Origin: JAEYZM01 sp943372195
GTDB lineage: Bacteria; Bacteroidota; Bacteroidia; Sphingobacteriales; Sphingobacteriaceae
DNA: 64,000 nt
Assembly: GCA_943372195.1 (NCBI GenBank)
Contig: CALRXS010000009.1
Span: 59,467-123,466 of the forward strand
Direction of reading: 5' to 3'
Shown one piece after another: positions 9,432 through 18,594 of this stretch (position 1 is the stretch's first letter; each line of letters starts with the position of its first letter). A model generated the notes under the pieces. It was not told where the DNA came from. It saw only the letters and a program-made list of their open reading frames with translations, and did no database searches. A program made the position numbers and the translations under genes.

Positions 9432-10153
9432 GCACTTGTATAATTATAGATGATGAGCCATTAGCTCGTTCAATTGTAGTTGAATATTTAAAAGACTTTA
9501 CAGACATACAAATAATAGCTGAATGTTCTGATGGATTTGAAGGTATGAAAGCCATTCAACAACATAACCCTGATTTAATATTTCTTGACGTTCAAATGCC
9601 AAAAATAAATGGATTTGAATTATTAGAATTAATTGATAACCCGCCAGCGATTATATTCACTACTGCATTTGATGAATATGCAATTAAGGCATTTGAATCA
9701 AACGCAATAGACTACTTGTTAAAACCATTTACAAAAGAAAGGTTTAACAAAGCAGTTCAAAAGTTTACAAGTAATGGCATTACAAAAATCAATACAGACA
9801 CTCAGCTTCAAATACAAAGTAATACTCAAAATCGAATTGTAGTAAAAACTGATGGCAAAATTAAAATTATACCAACATCCGAATTACAATATATAGAAGC
9901 AAATGGTGACAACGTAAAAATTGTATCATCAGATGGTAGCTACAGTAAAAATAAAACAATGAGTTATTTTGAAGAGCAATTGTCAGCAAGTGATTTTATA
10001 AGAATACACCGATCATATATAGTAAATGTTTCGATGGTGACTAGAATCGATGCATATGATAAAGAATCACATTTAGCTGTACTTAGCACTGGCATTCAAT
10101 TGCCTGTAAGTAAAACCGGATATCAAAAGCTGAAAGATATTTTAGGTATGTAA
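9428..10153 (+). CDS. LytTR-family response regulator
   Basis: 241 residues from the ATG at 9428, which overlaps the kinase stop as ATGA; a longer form from a TTG at 9416 is less likely. Residues 1-115 are a receiver with IIDDEPLAR and the phosphorylated Asp in IFLDVQMPKINGFEL (about residue 55), plus the switch residues TTAFDEYA and LLKPF. Residues 135-241 are a LytTR DNA-binding domain (YIEANGDNVKI, FIRIHRSYIVN). It is the partner of the preceding kinase; targets are unknown. Confidence 0.92.
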   Translation: MSTCIIIDDEPLARSIVVEYLKDFTDIQIIAECSDGFEGMKAIQQHNPDLIFLDVQMPKINGFELLELIDNPPAIIFTTAFDEYAIKAFESNAIDYLLKPFTKERFNKAVQKFTSNGITKINTDTQLQIQSNTQNRIVVKTDGKIKIIPTSELQYIEANGDNVKIVSSDGSYSKNKTMSYFEEQLSASDFIRIHRSYIVNVSMVTRIDAYDKESHLAVLSTGIQLPVSKTGYQKLKDILGM

Positions 10154-11101
10154 TTAATCGTTGTGAGCAGCTCTACTTAATCGATCATTTATAGCTTTGC
10201 CGATAGTTTCATTCGGAAACTTTTCAGCAATTATAAAATCAACATCCATTTTATCAAGCTCTCTTAGCACTGCAAATAATTTTGAAGCGGCTTCATATAA
10301 ATCAGAATCTTTTGACAATATGATCTGTTGACTCTCGGGTAATAATGGTGAGTATTTATTAAATCTAATTGCTTTCGTTCTCTTCGTAACATCAGGCAAG
10401 TTAACAAACTCTTCAAAAATTATTTTATGAGAAGTGGCGTAATGTCTTTTCATCATACCTGGTGCTAGAACATTATCAGAAATTAATAAATCTTCAATCT
10501 CTTCATTTAAGCACTCTTCAATTTGCTCTTTACTTATAGCACCTAATCTTAGTAATCGAACTTTGTCTCTACTTAAATCTACAATAGTAGACTCTAAACC
10601 AATTGTACAAGGTCCACCATCTAATATATATTTTATTTTTTTAGATAGTTGGTCTTCGACATGTTGTGCGGTAGTCGGACTTACATATTCAGAAGGGTTT
10701 GCACTGGGTGCTGCTAAAGGAAAATCTAATTGCCTTAACAGCTCTAAGGTCATCTCATGATTAGGAATTCGTATGGCAACTGTATCATTACCTGCAGTAA
10801 TAATATCTGGTATCATATCTGATTTCTTAAGCACGTACGTTAATGGACCAGGAGAGAATTTGTGCGCAAGTTTTAAAAGTTTATCAGATAAATGAATACC
10901 CCAAGACTCAAATCTTTCGATGCTATTGCTGTGAATTATTAATGGATTAAATTGTGGTCGATTTTTTACTTCATATATTTTTAAAACTGCTCTATTGTCA
11001 AATGCATTTGCAGCTAAACCATAAACTGTTTCAGTTGGTATAGCTACCACATCAGATCTTAAAAATAATTTTTTAGCAAAAGTAATATCAGTACCAATCA
11101 T
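10154..11101 (-). CDS. L-threonylcarbamoyladenylate synthase (Sua5/YrdC)
   Basis: 315 residues, the long Sua5 form. It makes threonylcarbamoyl-AMP from threonine, bicarbonate and ATP for the t6A37 modification of ANN-decoding tRNAs. The YrdC domain (residues 5-190) carries PTETVYGLAANA, KNRPQFNPLI and APSANPSEYVSPTTA. The C-terminal Sua5 domain has APGMMKRHYA at its start. It overlaps the upstream DinB-family gene by one base (TAATG) and is convergent with the LytTR gene with no spacer. Confidence 0.93.
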   Translation of the reverse strand: MIGTDITFAKKLFLRSDVVAIPTETVYGLAANAFDNRAVLKIYEVKNRPQFNPLIIHSNSIERFESWGIHLSDKLLKLAHKFSPGPLTYVLKKSDMIPDIITAGNDTVAIRIPNHEMTLELLRQLDFPLAAPSANPSEYVSPTTAQHVEDQLSKKIKYILDGGPCTIGLESTIVDLSRDKVRLLRLGAISKEQIEECLNEEIEDLLISDNVLAPGMMKRHYATSHKIIFEEFVNLPDVTKRTKAIRFNKYSPLLPESQQIILSKDSDLYEAASKLFAVLRELDKMDVDFIIAEKFPNETIGKAINDRLSRAAHND

Positions 11102-11631
11102 TAATATCCTTTATTAATAGCGTTGATGATATGCTGTAAATGATGACGGCAATGCCAATCGTAAATTGTTAATGCGAAATTTAAAGTTATAGCTCTGTTT
11201 CCTTCGGGATGTAAGAAAGATTTTTCCCAATCTGCTGCTGACATAGATCTCATGAGTCTTGTCCAGCGAGCATGTATACCAGAAATAATCAAAATAGAAT
11301 CTTCAATATTATGATCATTACCATCAACCATTTCAGCCCATAATTTTTCTTCATAAGGCTTAATTGTAGGAGTGTCTTCAGTTAACGCTAATTTGAATCG
11401 CATAAAACTATTTATGTGCGAATCAGCTAAATGATGTATCACCTGTTGAATTGACCAACCATCGGGTCTATATCGATCTGTTAATTTTGACTTGTCAATA
11501 TTAGCGACTACAGCTTTTAATTTCGATGGCAATTCTTCAATTGTTTTTATGGCATTAGCTCTATACTCTTCAGTATAGCTTTCTGGCCTAGTTACTTTGC
11601 CAACAGGGTATCTTAATATATCTATTTCCAT
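11101..11631 (-). CDS. YfiT/BstA-like DinB-superfamily putative metal-dependent hydrolase
   Basis: 176 residues forming the four-helix DinB/YfiT fold. The metal-binding histidines are visible in IQQVIHHLADSHINS and YDWHCRHHLQHI, the typical three-His arrangement. The opening LRYPVGK and the closing INKGY match the YfiT group. In Bacillus relatives are linked to bacillithiol transfer; a role in thiol or hydrolase chemistry here is only inference. It is the middle gene of polA-dinB-sua5 on the minus strand. Confidence 0.8.
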   Translation of the reverse strand: MEIDILRYPVGKVTRPESYTEEYRANAIKTIEELPSKLKAVVANIDKSKLTDRYRPDGWSIQQVIHHLADSHINSFMRFKLALTEDTPTIKPYEEKLWAEMVDGNDHNIEDSILIISGIHARWTRLMRSMSAADWEKSFLHPEGNRAITLNFALTIYDWHCRHHLQHIINAINKGY

Positions 11632-11641
11632 TTTTTAAATA

Positions 11642-14446
11642 TTAATGTGCTTCTAACCAGTTATTCCCCACTCCAACTTCCACAAGAATTGGAACATTTA
11701 ATTTTATTGCATTTTGCATTTTTTCACGCACTAATGCTTTCATCTCTTCTACTTCTGATTTATGTACTTCGAAAACTAATTCGTCATGTACTTGCATGGT
11801 CATTTTTGAATTTAATTTTCTTGCATTTATTTCATTGAAAATATTAATCATTGCGTACTTAATCATATCTGCAGCTGAACCTTGTATAGGAGCATTGATA
11901 GCATTTCGTTCTGCGAATCCTCGAACAGTTGCATTTGCTGAATTAATATCACGTAAATATCTTCTACGTTTCATAATAGTTTCTACATATCCGTTTTCTC
12001 TGGCAAACTCTATCGTGTCAGACATGTATTTTTTAATACCTGGATATTGGTTAAAATAATTTTCTATTATTTCTTGTGCTTCTTTTCTTGGTATACCTAA
12101 ATTCTGCGATAAACCAAATGCCGACTGACCGTAGATAATTCCAAAATTCACTGCTTTCGCATTTCGTCTATGTGTACTTGTTACTTCATCTAAATGCAAG
12201 CCATAAACTTTAGCTGCTGTAGCTGTATGAATATCAATTCCATTTTTAAATGCTTCAAGCATATTTTTTTCATCCGCTATCTCTGCAATTATTCTCAATT
12301 CAATTTGTGAGTAATCGGCAGATAAAATAACATGCTGATCATCTTTCGGTATAAAGGCTTTTCTAACTTCTCTGCCCCTTTCAGTTTTGATTGGTATGTT
12401 TTGTAAATTCGGATTGTTAGAACTTAATCTGCCAGTTGATGCTACCGCTTGATTGTATGAGGTATGTACTCTACCCGTTTTATGATTAATCATTTCTGGC
12501 AAAGCATCAACGTATGTTGATTTCAATTTTTGTAATGATCTGAAGTCAAGAATAAATTGAACAATCGGACTTTTATGTGAAAGTGCAGTTAGAACATCTT
12601 CGCCCGTTTGATATTGACCAGTTTTAGTTTTTTTAGCTTTAGGGTCTAATTGTAATTTATCAAATAATACCTCGCCTAATTGTTTTGGAGAAGCAATATT
12701 AAATTTAACACCGGCTAATTCATAAATTTTTTCTTCGAGATTTTTTATATCTACTTCTAAATCTTTGGAGAATACCTGCAATGTAGGTTGGTCAATTTTA
12801 ACTCCAGTTCTCTCCATATCTGCTAACACATAAACTAGTGGAGTTTCAACTTCTTCAAATAGTTTACGACCCTCATTCTCATCTAGCAATTGATCTAATA
12901 CAGTTTTTAATTGCAGTGTAACATCAGCATCTTCAGCTGCATAATCTACCACTCTTTCTACCTCTACATCTCTCATATTACCTTGGTTCTTGCCTTTAGC
13001 ACCAATCAAAGTGGTAATAGAAATTGGAGAATAATTTAGATAGGCGTTTGCCATGATATCCATATTGTTCCTTGCATCTGCATCAACAATATATTGCGCC
13101 AACATGGTATCAAATAATTTCCCTTTCACATTGATACCATACCACCATAAGACCAAAATATCATACTTAATATTTTGTCCGACTTTCTCAATTTTCTCAT
13201 TCTCTAATACATCTTTAAAAAATGATAAAATATGAATCGCCATTTCTCTATCATCAGGTACTGGTATATAATATGCTTCAGATTTTTTAAACGCAAATGA
13301 AAGTCCGACAAGCTCAGCATTATTCGCATCTGTTGAAGTTGTCTCTGTATCAAAACATATAGAACTTAATTGCGAAAGTTGTTGAGCTAATTGTTTATAT
13401 CCGCTCTCATCATTAATTAACTGATAATTATGTTCTACTTCATTTATTGTTAAATAAATTCTAGGCGACTCATCATCTGAATCATCTGGCAAAGCCTCTC
13501 TTTTCGATGGTAGCATTTGTCCGAAAAGATCCATTTGTGCCGTTGCTTTCTGTGAAGCCTCAGCAATTGTAAATTGCTCACCAAAAACTCTCTTCCCTAA
13601 AGTTCTAAATTCTAATTCAGCAAATAATGGTTCTAGCAATTCTTTACTAGGCTCTATTAATTTAAACTCTTCAGCATTAAAATCTACAGGAGCATCTAAT
13701 AAAATAGTTGCCAACCTTTTTGAAAGTAAGCCTTGCTCTGCAAAATTCTCAACGTTCTCTTTTTGCTTACCTTTTAATTCATGACTATTGGCAATTATGT
13801 TTTCCATACTGCCGTATCGCTTGATCAAATCTTTTGCAGTTTTTTCACCAATACCAGGTATACCAGGTATGTTATCAACTGCATCACCCCATAATCCTAA
13901 AATATCTATTACTTGATCTACTCTTTCAATTTCCCATTTTTCTAGAACTTCCTTTACACCTAATTTTTCTGCCTCATTACCCATTCTAGCAGGCTTATAA
14001 ATAAAAATATTCTCAGAAACTAATTGTGCGAAATCTTTATCAGGCGTCATGCAATACACTTGAAATCCTTCTTTCTCAGCTTTCTTTGCTAAAGTGCCTA
14101 TGATATCATCTGCTTCAAATCCGTCGCTAGTAATAACAGGTATATTAAAACCCTCAATTAATTTGAACACATAAGGTAATGCTGCTGATAAATCTTCAGG
14201 CATTGCCTCTCTATTTGCTTTGTATTCTGTAAACTCTACATGTCTATCAGTAGGTGCTTGTGTATCAAACACAACTGCTATATGACTAGGGCTCTCTTTC
14301 TTTAAAACTTCTAATAAGGTGTTTGCAAATCCGAATACCGCAGAAGTATTTAATCCCGCTGTAGTAAACCTCGGCGATTTGCTTAATGCAAAATGAGCTC
14401 TGTAAATCAGGGCCATCCCGTCTAGTAAAAATAATTTATTACTCAT
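11642..14446 (-). CDS. polA: DNA polymerase I
   Basis: 934 residues, full length. The N-terminal 5'-3' exonuclease carries DGMALIYRAHFAL and DNIPGIPGIGEKTA. The middle domain is a 3'-5' proofreading exonuclease with its first catalytic DxE present in CFDTETTSTDA. The polymerase domain shows TGRLSSNNPNLQNIP, LSADYSQIELR, the O-helix RRNAKAVNFGIIYG and QVHDELVFEV. It fills Okazaki gaps and repairs DNA. All key residues are intact. The DinB gene follows after 10 bases and is probably co-transcribed. Confidence 0.97.
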   Translation of the reverse strand: MSNKLFLLDGMALIYRAHFALSKSPRFTTAGLNTSAVFGFANTLLEVLKKESPSHIAVVFDTQAPTDRHVEFTEYKANREAMPEDLSAALPYVFKLIEGFNIPVITSDGFEADDIIGTLAKKAEKEGFQVYCMTPDKDFAQLVSENIFIYKPARMGNEAEKLGVKEVLEKWEIERVDQVIDILGLWGDAVDNIPGIPGIGEKTAKDLIKRYGSMENIIANSHELKGKQKENVENFAEQGLLSKRLATILLDAPVDFNAEEFKLIEPSKELLEPLFAELEFRTLGKRVFGEQFTIAEASQKATAQMDLFGQMLPSKREALPDDSDDESPRIYLTINEVEHNYQLINDESGYKQLAQQLSQLSSICFDTETTSTDANNAELVGLSFAFKKSEAYYIPVPDDREMAIHILSFFKDVLENEKIEKVGQNIKYDILVLWWYGINVKGKLFDTMLAQYIVDADARNNMDIMANAYLNYSPISITTLIGAKGKNQGNMRDVEVERVVDYAAEDADVTLQLKTVLDQLLDENEGRKLFEEVETPLVYVLADMERTGVKIDQPTLQVFSKDLEVDIKNLEEKIYELAGVKFNIASPKQLGEVLFDKLQLDPKAKKTKTGQYQTGEDVLTALSHKSPIVQFILDFRSLQKLKSTYVDALPEMINHKTGRVHTSYNQAVASTGRLSSNNPNLQNIPIKTERGREVRKAFIPKDDQHVILSADYSQIELRIIAEIADEKNMLEAFKNGIDIHTATAAKVYGLHLDEVTSTHRRNAKAVNFGIIYGQSAFGLSQNLGIPRKEAQEIIENYFNQYPGIKKYMSDTIEFARENGYVETIMKRRRYLRDINSANATVRGFAERNAINAPIQGSAADMIKYAMINIFNEINARKLNSKMTMQVHDELVFEVHKSEVEEMKALVREKMQNAIKLNVPILVEVGVGNNWLEAH

Positions 14447-14540
14447 TGATATGCTTTGTTCAAAGATATAAATATAAGCTTTGACGATTGAATAAATAAA
14501 AGATAATGATGATATTTAAAGAAATAAAAATCAAATAAGC

Positions 14541-14885
14541 ATGGGAAAGCTAATAGAAGAGTTTAATTCATACAGAACTAAAATGAACGAACGCATTTTA
14601 GAAGAGAAAAACCTTAACATCAATAGATTTTTTAGTTTAGACACTACCTCATATGCAGCAGGCGCTCTCGATGTAAAAACAAAAGAAATGTTAGGCTTAG
14701 TAGCTTCAATGGTATTGCGTTGTGATGATTGCATTAAATATCATTTAGGCAAATGCAAAGATGAAGGAGTGAGTAATGCTGAAATGTGGGAGATATTTAT
14801 GATTGCCAATTTAGTAGGCGGTTCAATTGTAATCCCTCATTTTAGAAGAGCAGTAGAATATTGGGATGAATTAAACGCAGAATAA
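14541..14885 (+). CDS. Carboxymuconolactone decarboxylase / AhpD-like protein
   Basis: 114 residues with the CMD helical fold. The redox motif CDDCIKYHLGKC (about residues 57-68) is the CxxC plus His pair of AhpD-like alkylhydroperoxidases, and EMWEIFMIANLVGG follows as expected. It is probably a thiol-based peroxidase or disulfide reductase, though the exact substrate is unknown. The tag gene begins 1 base after its stop, so an oxidative/alkylation damage operon is plausible. Confidence 0.85.
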   Translation: MGKLIEEFNSYRTKMNERILEEKNLNINRFFSLDTTSYAAGALDVKTKEMLGLVASMVLRCDDCIKYHLGKCKDEGVSNAEMWEIFMIANLVGGSIVIPHFRRAVEYWDELNAE

Positions 14886-14886
14886 T

Positions 14887-15450
14887 ATGCAAAAAAATAG
14901 ATGCGGATGGTGCGTAGGCAATGAACTGTACGAAAAATACCACGATGAAGAATGGGGTGTAACTACACATGATGATAAAGTGTTATTTGAGTTTGTGGTG
15001 TTGGAGAGTGCGCAAGCCGGACTTAGCTGGATTACTGTATTGAAAAAGCGTGAGGCCTATAAAAAAGCGTTCGCCAATTTCGATGTAAAAAAAGTTGCGA
15101 AGTTTGATGATGCAAAAGTCGAAGAACTAATGCTAAATGAAGGTATCATCCGCAATAGATTAAAAATTAAATCTACAATTACGAACGCTCAAATATTCAT
15201 AGCAATTCAAAAAGAATTTGGCAGCTTCAATGATTATTTATACAGTTATATGCCGAACAAAAAGCCTATCATAAATCATTTTAAAACACTATCAGAATTG
15301 CCTGCAAGAAATGAAATTTCAGATGCCATTTCAAAAGATTTAAAGAAACGCGGATTTAAATTTTTCGGTTCAACGATTTGCTACGCACACATGCAAGCAA
15401 CAGGTATGGTGAATGATCATTTATTGACTTGCTTTAAAAGAAAAAAATAA
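14887..15450 (+). CDS. tag: DNA-3-methyladenine glycosylase I
   Basis: 187 residues, family length. Tag excises 3-methyladenine from alkylated DNA. The N-terminal RCGWCVGNELYEKYHDEEWG holds the first zinc ligand, LSWITVLKKREAYKKAF is the substrate-pocket helix, and FKFFGSTICYAHMQATGMVNDH ends with the other zinc ligands. Its last 30 bases overlap the converging ATL gene, which acts on alkyl-guanine lesions. Confidence 0.95.
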   Translation: MQKNRCGWCVGNELYEKYHDEEWGVTTHDDKVLFEFVVLESAQAGLSWITVLKKREAYKKAFANFDVKKVAKFDDAKVEELMLNEGIIRNRLKIKSTITNAQIFIAIQKEFGSFNDYLYSYMPNKKPIINHFKTLSELPARNEISDAISKDLKKRGFKFFGSTICYAHMQATGMVNDHLLTCFKRKK

Positions 15451-15753
15451 TTCTTTAAAGTTTACTACTTTATCATCATTGACTTCAATACCTTCTGATT
15501 TCAATAGCTCCTCCATTAAAGTCGGACTTGCAAAATGATGTTTACCGGTTAGCATACCATTTCTATTTACCACTCTATGAGCAGGCACAGGTATTACTTG
15601 TGAATGTGATGCATTCATCGCCCAACCTACCATTCTCGAAGAGCCTTTCATACCAATAGCTTCAGCAATTTCACCATATGAACTCACTCTGCCGTATGGT
15701 ATTTTTCTAACCATTTCATACACTTTTTCGAAGAAAGATTCGTCGGCTTTCAT
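15421..15753 (-). CDS. Alkyltransferase-like protein (ATL), MGMT family without the catalytic Cys
   Basis: 110 residues, only the DNA-binding domain of O6-alkylguanine-DNA alkyltransferases. YGRVSSYGEIAEAIG and RMVGWAMNAS are the DNA-binding helices. The active-site PCHRV is replaced by PAHRVV (about residue 58), so it cannot accept alkyl groups. Known ATL proteins bind O6-alkylguanine and hand it to nucleotide excision repair. It overlaps the converging tag gene by 30 bases and starts at the stop of trmB, sharing one base. Confidence 0.9.
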   Translation of the reverse strand: MKADESFFEKVYEMVRKIPYGRVSSYGEIAEAIGMKGSSRMVGWAMNASHSQVIPVPAHRVVNRNGMLTGKHHFASPTLMEELLKSEGIEVNDDKVVNFKELFFSFKASQ

Positions 15754-16394
15754 TACAATTGAAATTGAATGTAATTAATATTTTTACCTACTGCTCTGTA
15801 TTTTTTTTCATAAGTTGTTTGAATCGATAATACTTCATCGAGCCAATTTTCTTTGTATAAATCGTTCGTATGTTTGATAATTTTGTTACCTCGATCTGCT
15901 AATCTCTCTAAAGTATATTCATACAATCCGTCGTTATCAGTTTTTAAATGAACGACACCATCTGCCTTTAATATTTGCTTATAATTATCTAAAAATCGAT
16001 CATGCGTTAAACGCTTTTTCTCTCTAGAAATTTGCGGTTGTGGGTCAGGGAAGGTAATCCATATTTCATCTACCTCATTAGCATCAAAGTAGTTATTAAT
16101 TAATTCAATTTCTACTCGTAAGTATGCCATGTTGTTAATATTCTCTTCAATACCCGTTTTTGCACCTCTCCATATTCTTGCCCCCTTGATATCAACACCA
16201 ATAAAATTTTTATTCGTAAAAGTCTTTGCTAGATTTACTGTATATTCACCTCTTCCACATCCTAATTCAAGTACCAAAGCATTTTGATTCTTGAAAAAAG
16301 ACGAGTTCCATTTGCCTTTATTGACATCAGTTAACTGAAATACATTACTGAATGTCTCTAATTCAGCAAATCTTTTTAATTTATCTTTACCCAC
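15753..16394 (-). CDS. trmB: tRNA (guanine-N7-)-methyltransferase
   Basis: 213 residues from a GTG at 16394 (GKDKLKRFAELETF), which matches family N-termini. An ATG at 16451 would add 19 unlike residues and run across the divergent antiporter start, so I reject it. TrmB makes m7G46 in tRNA. Visible are the SAM motif LELGCGRGEYTVNLA, the FIGVDIKGARIW strand end, and WITFPDPQPQISREKKRLTHDRFL. It is upstream of, and overlaps by one base, the ATL gene. Confidence 0.92.
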   Translation of the reverse strand: MGKDKLKRFAELETFSNVFQLTDVNKGKWNSSFFKNQNALVLELGCGRGEYTVNLAKTFTNKNFIGVDIKGARIWRGAKTGIEENINNMAYLRVEIELINNYFDANEVDEIWITFPDPQPQISREKKRLTHDRFLDNYKQILKADGVVHLKTDNDGLYEYTLERLADRGNKIIKHTNDLYKENWLDEVLSIQTTYEKKYRAVGKNINYIQFQL

Positions 16395-16439
16395 ATTGTT
16401 AAATTTGATGCAAAGATTAAAAATTTTATCTTGTTTTCT

Positions 16440-17615
16440 ATGACACAGCAAATCTTAATAACCATCAGCGCATTAATAATTATATCGTACTTGTTCGATA
16501 TATTGGCGAAATGGGTTAAAATACCATCAGTTATTTTATTGCTAAGTAGCGGTGTAGTCATTAAAATCTTTTGGGATGCATTAGGACTGCCAGCTTACGA
16601 AGTGAAACCACTACTCGAACTTTTCGGTACCGTTGGTTTGATTCTAATTGTTTTAGAAGGTGCGCTCGATCTAGAGTTGAGCAAGTCAAAACTCCCTTTA
16701 ATAAAAACAAGTTTGATTTCTGCAACAAGTTTCTTACTTATTGCCTCTTTCGCAATTGCTTTTATTCTTCAATATTACTTCGGATGTTCATGGAAGATAG
16801 CTTGGCTCAATGCCATACCACTTGCAGTAATTAGTAGTGCTGTGGCTATACCTTCTGCTGCAAACTTTGAACGAAAATCGAGAGAATTTATCGTTTATGA
16901 ATCTTCTTTTTCTGATATCGTTGGTATAATGGTGTTCAATTTCGCAATTGTGGATGATGCAGGAAGCCTTGGCTCCTTCTTTAATTTTGGTTTCGATACT
17001 CTATTAATTATTCTAATATCAGTTGTAAGCTCTATTTTACTTTTTGTATTCTTACACTTTGTAAAACTTCATTTAAAATTCATTTTCACATTTGCCGTAC
17101 TATTTCTATTATACGCTTTGGTTAAAGGCTTGCATTTGCCTTCATTATTATTGATAATGTTTTTCGGACTATTACTTAACAACTATAAGCTTTTGAATTT
17201 CGAATGGATACAGAAATGGTTAAAAGAAGACAAGTTTGATAAAGAGCTTGATTTGCTGAAAAGTATTACCGCAGAATCAGCCTTTTTAATTAGAACATTT
17301 TTCTTTCTATTATTCGGTTTCTCATTAGTACTTAGTCAATTAAATGATAGTAATTTGTGGATAATTACATTTGTTATGACTGCAGTATTATTCATTTTAA
17401 GATGGATAATACTGCGATTGAGCGATAAAAAACTTGTTTTCCCAGCTTTATTTATAGGTCCGAAAGGCTTAATTACTGTATTATTATTTTATAGTATTCC
17501 GGCTGAGAAACGTATTTTTGGCTTTGAAGAGCCTTCGATATTTATGATTATTATCGTAACATGTTTATTAATGATGGGCGGAACAGTATTTAGTAAAAAA
17601 GCAGAAATTAAGTAA
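16440..17615 (+). CDS. Cation:proton antiporter (CPA1-type Na+/H+ exchanger)
   Basis: 391 residues from the ATG at 16440, with about 11-12 membrane helices. The second helix region (VKIPSVILLLSSGVVI) and the fifth (IPLAVISSAVAIPSAANF) follow the Na+/H+ exchanger pattern, and SSFSDIVGIMVFNF carries the conserved Asp of the ion site. It should exchange Na+ or K+ for protons across the inner membrane. No C-terminal TrkA or USP domain is present. The fucose synthase gene starts on its stop codon (TAATG). Confidence 0.85.
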   Translation: MTQQILITISALIIISYLFDILAKWVKIPSVILLLSSGVVIKIFWDALGLPAYEVKPLLELFGTVGLILIVLEGALDLELSKSKLPLIKTSLISATSFLLIASFAIAFILQYYFGCSWKIAWLNAIPLAVISSAVAIPSAANFERKSREFIVYESSFSDIVGIMVFNFAIVDDAGSLGSFFNFGFDTLLIILISVVSSILLFVFLHFVKLHLKFIFTFAVLFLLYALVKGLHLPSLLLIMFFGLLLNNYKLLNFEWIQKWLKEDKFDKELDLLKSITAESAFLIRTFFFLLFGFSLVLSQLNDSNLWIITFVMTAVLFILRWIILRLSDKKLVFPALFIGPKGLITVLLFYSIPAEKRIFGFEEPSIFMIIIVTCLLMMGGTVFSKKAEIK

Positions 17616-18541
17616 TGCAAAAAGATTCAAAAATTTATGTAGCTGGACATAGAGGTATGGTAGGTTCAGCGATAGTTAGAAGATTAGAAAAAGAGGGCTT
17701 TCATAATATTATTACTCGCACATCTAAAGAATTAGATTTACGAAATCAATTAGCGGTATCAGAATTTTTTGCGAATGAAAAACCAGAATATGTTTTTTTA
17801 GCTGCAGCAAAAGTTGGTGGTATAGTTGCTAACAATACCTATAGAGCAGAGTTTTTATATGATAATTTACAATTGCAAAACAATGTAATTCATTATTCAT
17901 ATGTCAACGGTGTAAAAAAATTAATGTTCTTGGGCTCTTCTTGTATTTATCCGAAGTTAGCTGAACAACCCCTTAAAGAAGACTATTTATTAACTGGAGT
18001 TTTAGAACCAACTAACGAACCCTATGCAATTGCAAAAATTGCGGGCATAAAAATGTGTGAATCATATCGTGCACAATATGGATGTAATTTTATATCGGTA
18101 ATGCCAACCAATTTGTATGGCTATAATGATAACTACCATCCGCAGAACTCACATGTATTACCTGCATTGATAAGAAAATTTCATGAAGCAAAAGTCGAAG
18201 GCAAATCAGAAGTTGAAATCTGGGGAACAGGTTCCCCATTAAGAGAATTTTTATTTTCAGATGATCTAGCAGATGCTTGTTTTTTCTTAATGCAAAATTA
18301 CGATGAACAACAATTCATCAACATCGGAGTTGGGCATGATATCAGTATTAAAGAATTAGCATTATTAGTTAAACGCATCGTAGGTTTTGAAGGCGAATTA
18401 ACTTTCAATACAGCTAAGCCTGATGGAACGCCTAGAAAATTAATGGATGTAAGTAAATTGCATTCATTAGGCTGGAAACATAAGATTGAATTAGCCGAAG
18501 GAATTGAGATGGCGTATGAAGATTTTTTGAAAAACATTTAA
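17615..18541 (+). CDS. fcl: GDP-L-fucose synthase
   Basis: 308 residues, an extended short-chain dehydrogenase. It converts GDP-4-keto-6-deoxymannose to GDP-L-fucose for surface polysaccharides. The NADP-binding GHRGMVGSAIVRRL lies at the N-terminus. The active site shows GSSCIYPK (Ser, Cys) and YAIAKIAGIK (Tyr-xxx-Lys, near residue 135), and NLYGYNDNYHP is diagnostic. The partner GDP-mannose dehydratase is not in the window. A strong hairpin terminator follows directly. Confidence 0.95.
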   Translation: MQKDSKIYVAGHRGMVGSAIVRRLEKEGFHNIITRTSKELDLRNQLAVSEFFANEKPEYVFLAAAKVGGIVANNTYRAEFLYDNLQLQNNVIHYSYVNGVKKLMFLGSSCIYPKLAEQPLKEDYLLTGVLEPTNEPYAIAKIAGIKMCESYRAQYGCNFISVMPTNLYGYNDNYHPQNSHVLPALIRKFHEAKVEGKSEVEIWGTGSPLREFLFSDDLADACFFLMQNYDEQQFINIGVGHDISIKELALLVKRIVGFEGELTFNTAKPDGTPRKLMDVSKLHSLGWKHKIELAEGIEMAYEDFLKNI

Positions 18542-18581
18542 AATAATTACGCAAGTATTAAATAATACTTGCGTAATTATT
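18542..18581. terminator. Bidirectional intrinsic terminator between fcl and the lipoprotein gene
   Basis: A perfect 18-bp inverted repeat (arms 18542-18559 and 18564-18581, centred on a 4-base loop) lies between the converging genes, followed by AGTAAAAAAAC. The arms are AT-rich outside a central ACGCAAGT core. It can stop transcripts from both sides. Confidence 0.85.
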
Positions 18582-18594
18582 AGTAAAAAAACTT

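Noticed and set aside
16395..16451. Longer TrmB start at 16451
   Set aside because: The extra 19 residues do not fit the family and overlap the divergent antiporter start.
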